A DNA stretch of 6,978 bases, taken from an uncultured Lachnospiraceae bacterium (lineage in GTDB: Bacteria; Bacillota_A; Clostridia; Lachnospirales; Lachnospiraceae). The stretch spans positions 1 to 6,978 of the forward strand of contig CAMWWS010000138.1 of NCBI GenBank assembly GCA_947178085.1, read 5' to 3'. Position 1 is the first letter of the stretch. The number at the start of each line of letters is the position of its first letter. A program made the position numbers and the translations under genes. The notes under the pieces were generated by a model. The model made no database searches. It worked only from the letters and a program-made list of their open reading frames with translations, and had not been told where the DNA came from. Positions 5,891 to 6,978 of this stretch are shown in pieces.

Positions 5891-6978
5891 AAATATGTAA
5901 AAATCACCACGCATAAACTTCCGGACGGAACTTATTTTTACCGTTATCCAACCCTGCCATAACTCACCATTTCCGTTTTCCATCCAGTCAGGATCTTCTG
6001 CTTCATAATCATAATATGCAAGCCGTATGTTTAATTCATTTCCCGATATATAATAGTCTGCGGCTTCCAGATTACGATGTAATTTACTTTTTGAATACTG
6101 TTGCAGCATTTCCCGGGTTTTTTCTTCACCCTCTTCCCTCGTATAAGCCAGCTTAGTCAGATTTCCTTCCACTTCTCCGCCAGCCTGCAGCCAGTCTACA
6201 AACTCATGGCATCCCAAATCAAAAATATCCGCTAAAGAAGTATACTCATTTTCATCAAGCTCTATATATTTCCAGTCCCATTCTACTTTTATATCCTCAC
6301 TCACCGTATTGAACCCATTTATATCCGCTTCTATCCGTTCCATGATGTCATGGTAACCATAATCCCGGCTCTTCTGTGTCTGTCTACACTGAGCAGTCAC
6401 TGCATCCCATACGGTATATTGCACTTTTCCGTTAAAAGCTCCTCTATATCCTTCTTCTACAGTCTCCACTACTGTCATCCACTCACTATTGTCCTTGCCG
6501 CAGTATTCATAAGGCATCAGGAAATCAAGCACTTCCAGTTCTCCCAGCCTGTCCTTGGTAAAACTGCTTTCATATTCCGTGAACCATGTCCCCAATATAT
6601 TTTTACAGATAAAATCTTCCTTACTGTCCTCTACTTCTTCCCATGTGATTCCATACTCCTTCAGGCATTCTTCAAAATATTCCTGATAACTCATATCATG
6701 TATCTCTTCCGGCATACAGGCATCGCCATAGATGTACTGCTTCTTATACTCCATGCTGTAAATGATTCCTATCCTAAGCGGCGTTCCCTCTTTTACGCTC
6801 CACAACATACGAATAGCATCAAATCCTCCCGCCGTGACATGCTCCGCATCTTCCATAGCCTTATGTCCATTTTCAATCATCTCATCAAAAACATTCACAA
6901 TATTTGTGTTGCTTCTGTTCTTATATACAAATATACCTGCTCCTACTGCCAGAACTATCAATAAAACAGTTATTATAC
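5870..6978 (-). CDS. Membrane-anchored protein of unknown function (5' end outside window)
   Basis: The minus frame is open from the right edge to TAG 5872-5870; 368 codons are visible. A TTG at 6961-6959 could serve as a start, but it falls in the middle of a hydrophobic run (IITVLLIVLAVGAGIFVYKN, 6917-6976) and the frame stays open to the edge, so the true start is probably a few codons beyond 6978. That run is a signal anchor, which would place the rest outside the membrane. The extracellular part is acidic and rich in Trp and Tyr, with no cysteine pair, metal site or catalytic motif I can name. Segments that stand out are MLWSVKEGTPLRIGIIYSME, VEWDWKYIELDENEYTSLAD and the C-terminal LNIRLAYYDYEAEDPDW ... 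GWITVKI. The family is not recognised. It is probably the first visible gene of an operon with the broken gene and the DUF5991-like gene. Confidence 0.8.
   Translation of the reverse strand, partial: IITVLLIVLAVGAGIFVYKNRSNTNIVNVFDEMIENGHKAMEDAEHVTAGGFDAIRMLWSVKEGTPLRIGIIYSMEYKKQYIYGDACMPEEIHDMSYQEYFEECLKEYGITWEEVEDSKEDFICKNILGTWFTEYESSFTKDRLGELEVLDFLMPYEYCGKDNSEWMTVVETVEEGYRGAFNGKVQYTVWDAVTAQCRQTQKSRDYGYHDIMERIEADINGFNTVSEDIKVEWDWKYIELDENEYTSLADIFDLGCHEFVDWLQAGGEVEGNLTKLAYTREEGEEKTREMLQQYSKSKLHRNLEAADYYISGNELNIRLAYYDYEAEDPDWMENGNGELWQGWITVKISSVRKFMRGDFYIFEKKEIE

Noticed and set aside
6350..6964. 204-codon open frame on the plus strand
   Set aside because: It lies wholly antisense to the right-hand membrane-anchored gene, has cysteine/histidine/leucine-rich shadow-like composition and no ribosome site.
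5318..6978. Three same-frame segments separated by TAG codons (5870-5872 and 5558-5560), suggesting TAG read as an amino acid
   Set aside because: TAG is also the natural stop of the Rpn nuclease gene (after KEFGI) and of the DUF5991-like gene, and a frameshift would still be needed, so decay explains the data more simply.

Overview
This is an AT-rich window in which every credible gene is on the minus strand, so it reads from position 6978 down to 1. Strong AGGAGG ribosome sites, a TTG start, low-GC codon use, an Rpn/PD-(D/E)XK 'putative transposase' of the type abundant in gut Clostridia, and a DUF5991-like protein together suggest a Lachnospiraceae-type Firmicute. This assignment is inferred from recalled family distribution, not from a search.

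Layout in transcription order. (1) 6978-5870: a membrane-anchored protein of unknown family, 5' end outside the window. (2) 5869-4761: a broken gene. Its reading frame carries an internal TAG at 5558-5560 and a one-base frameshift near 5325-5327, and it has no recognisable N-terminus. (3) 4755-3991: a membrane-anchored, DUF5991-like protein whose ribosome site overlaps the end of the broken gene, so these three were probably one operon. (4) 3763-2906: an Rpn-family nuclease with its own near-consensus promoter (3934-3962) and a leader of about 160 nt holding two hairpins. A strong hairpin terminator lies after it at 2800-2843. (5) 2623-1: a very long secreted protein, at least 874 residues, with three internal repeats. 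It starts at TTG and its C-terminus lies beyond the left edge. It has no stop codon in the window, so a simple ORF caller would miss it.

Apart from the nuclease, the products look like exported or membrane-anchored, acidic, tyrosine-rich proteins without recognisable enzymatic motifs. The region resembles a rapidly changing accessory island of surface proteins: one gene is decaying, short tandem or direct duplications sit at two gene ends (5843-5890 and 3985-4010), and a recombination-associated nuclease gene lies among them. I see no RNA genes, CRISPR arrays, insertion-sequence ends or attachment sites.
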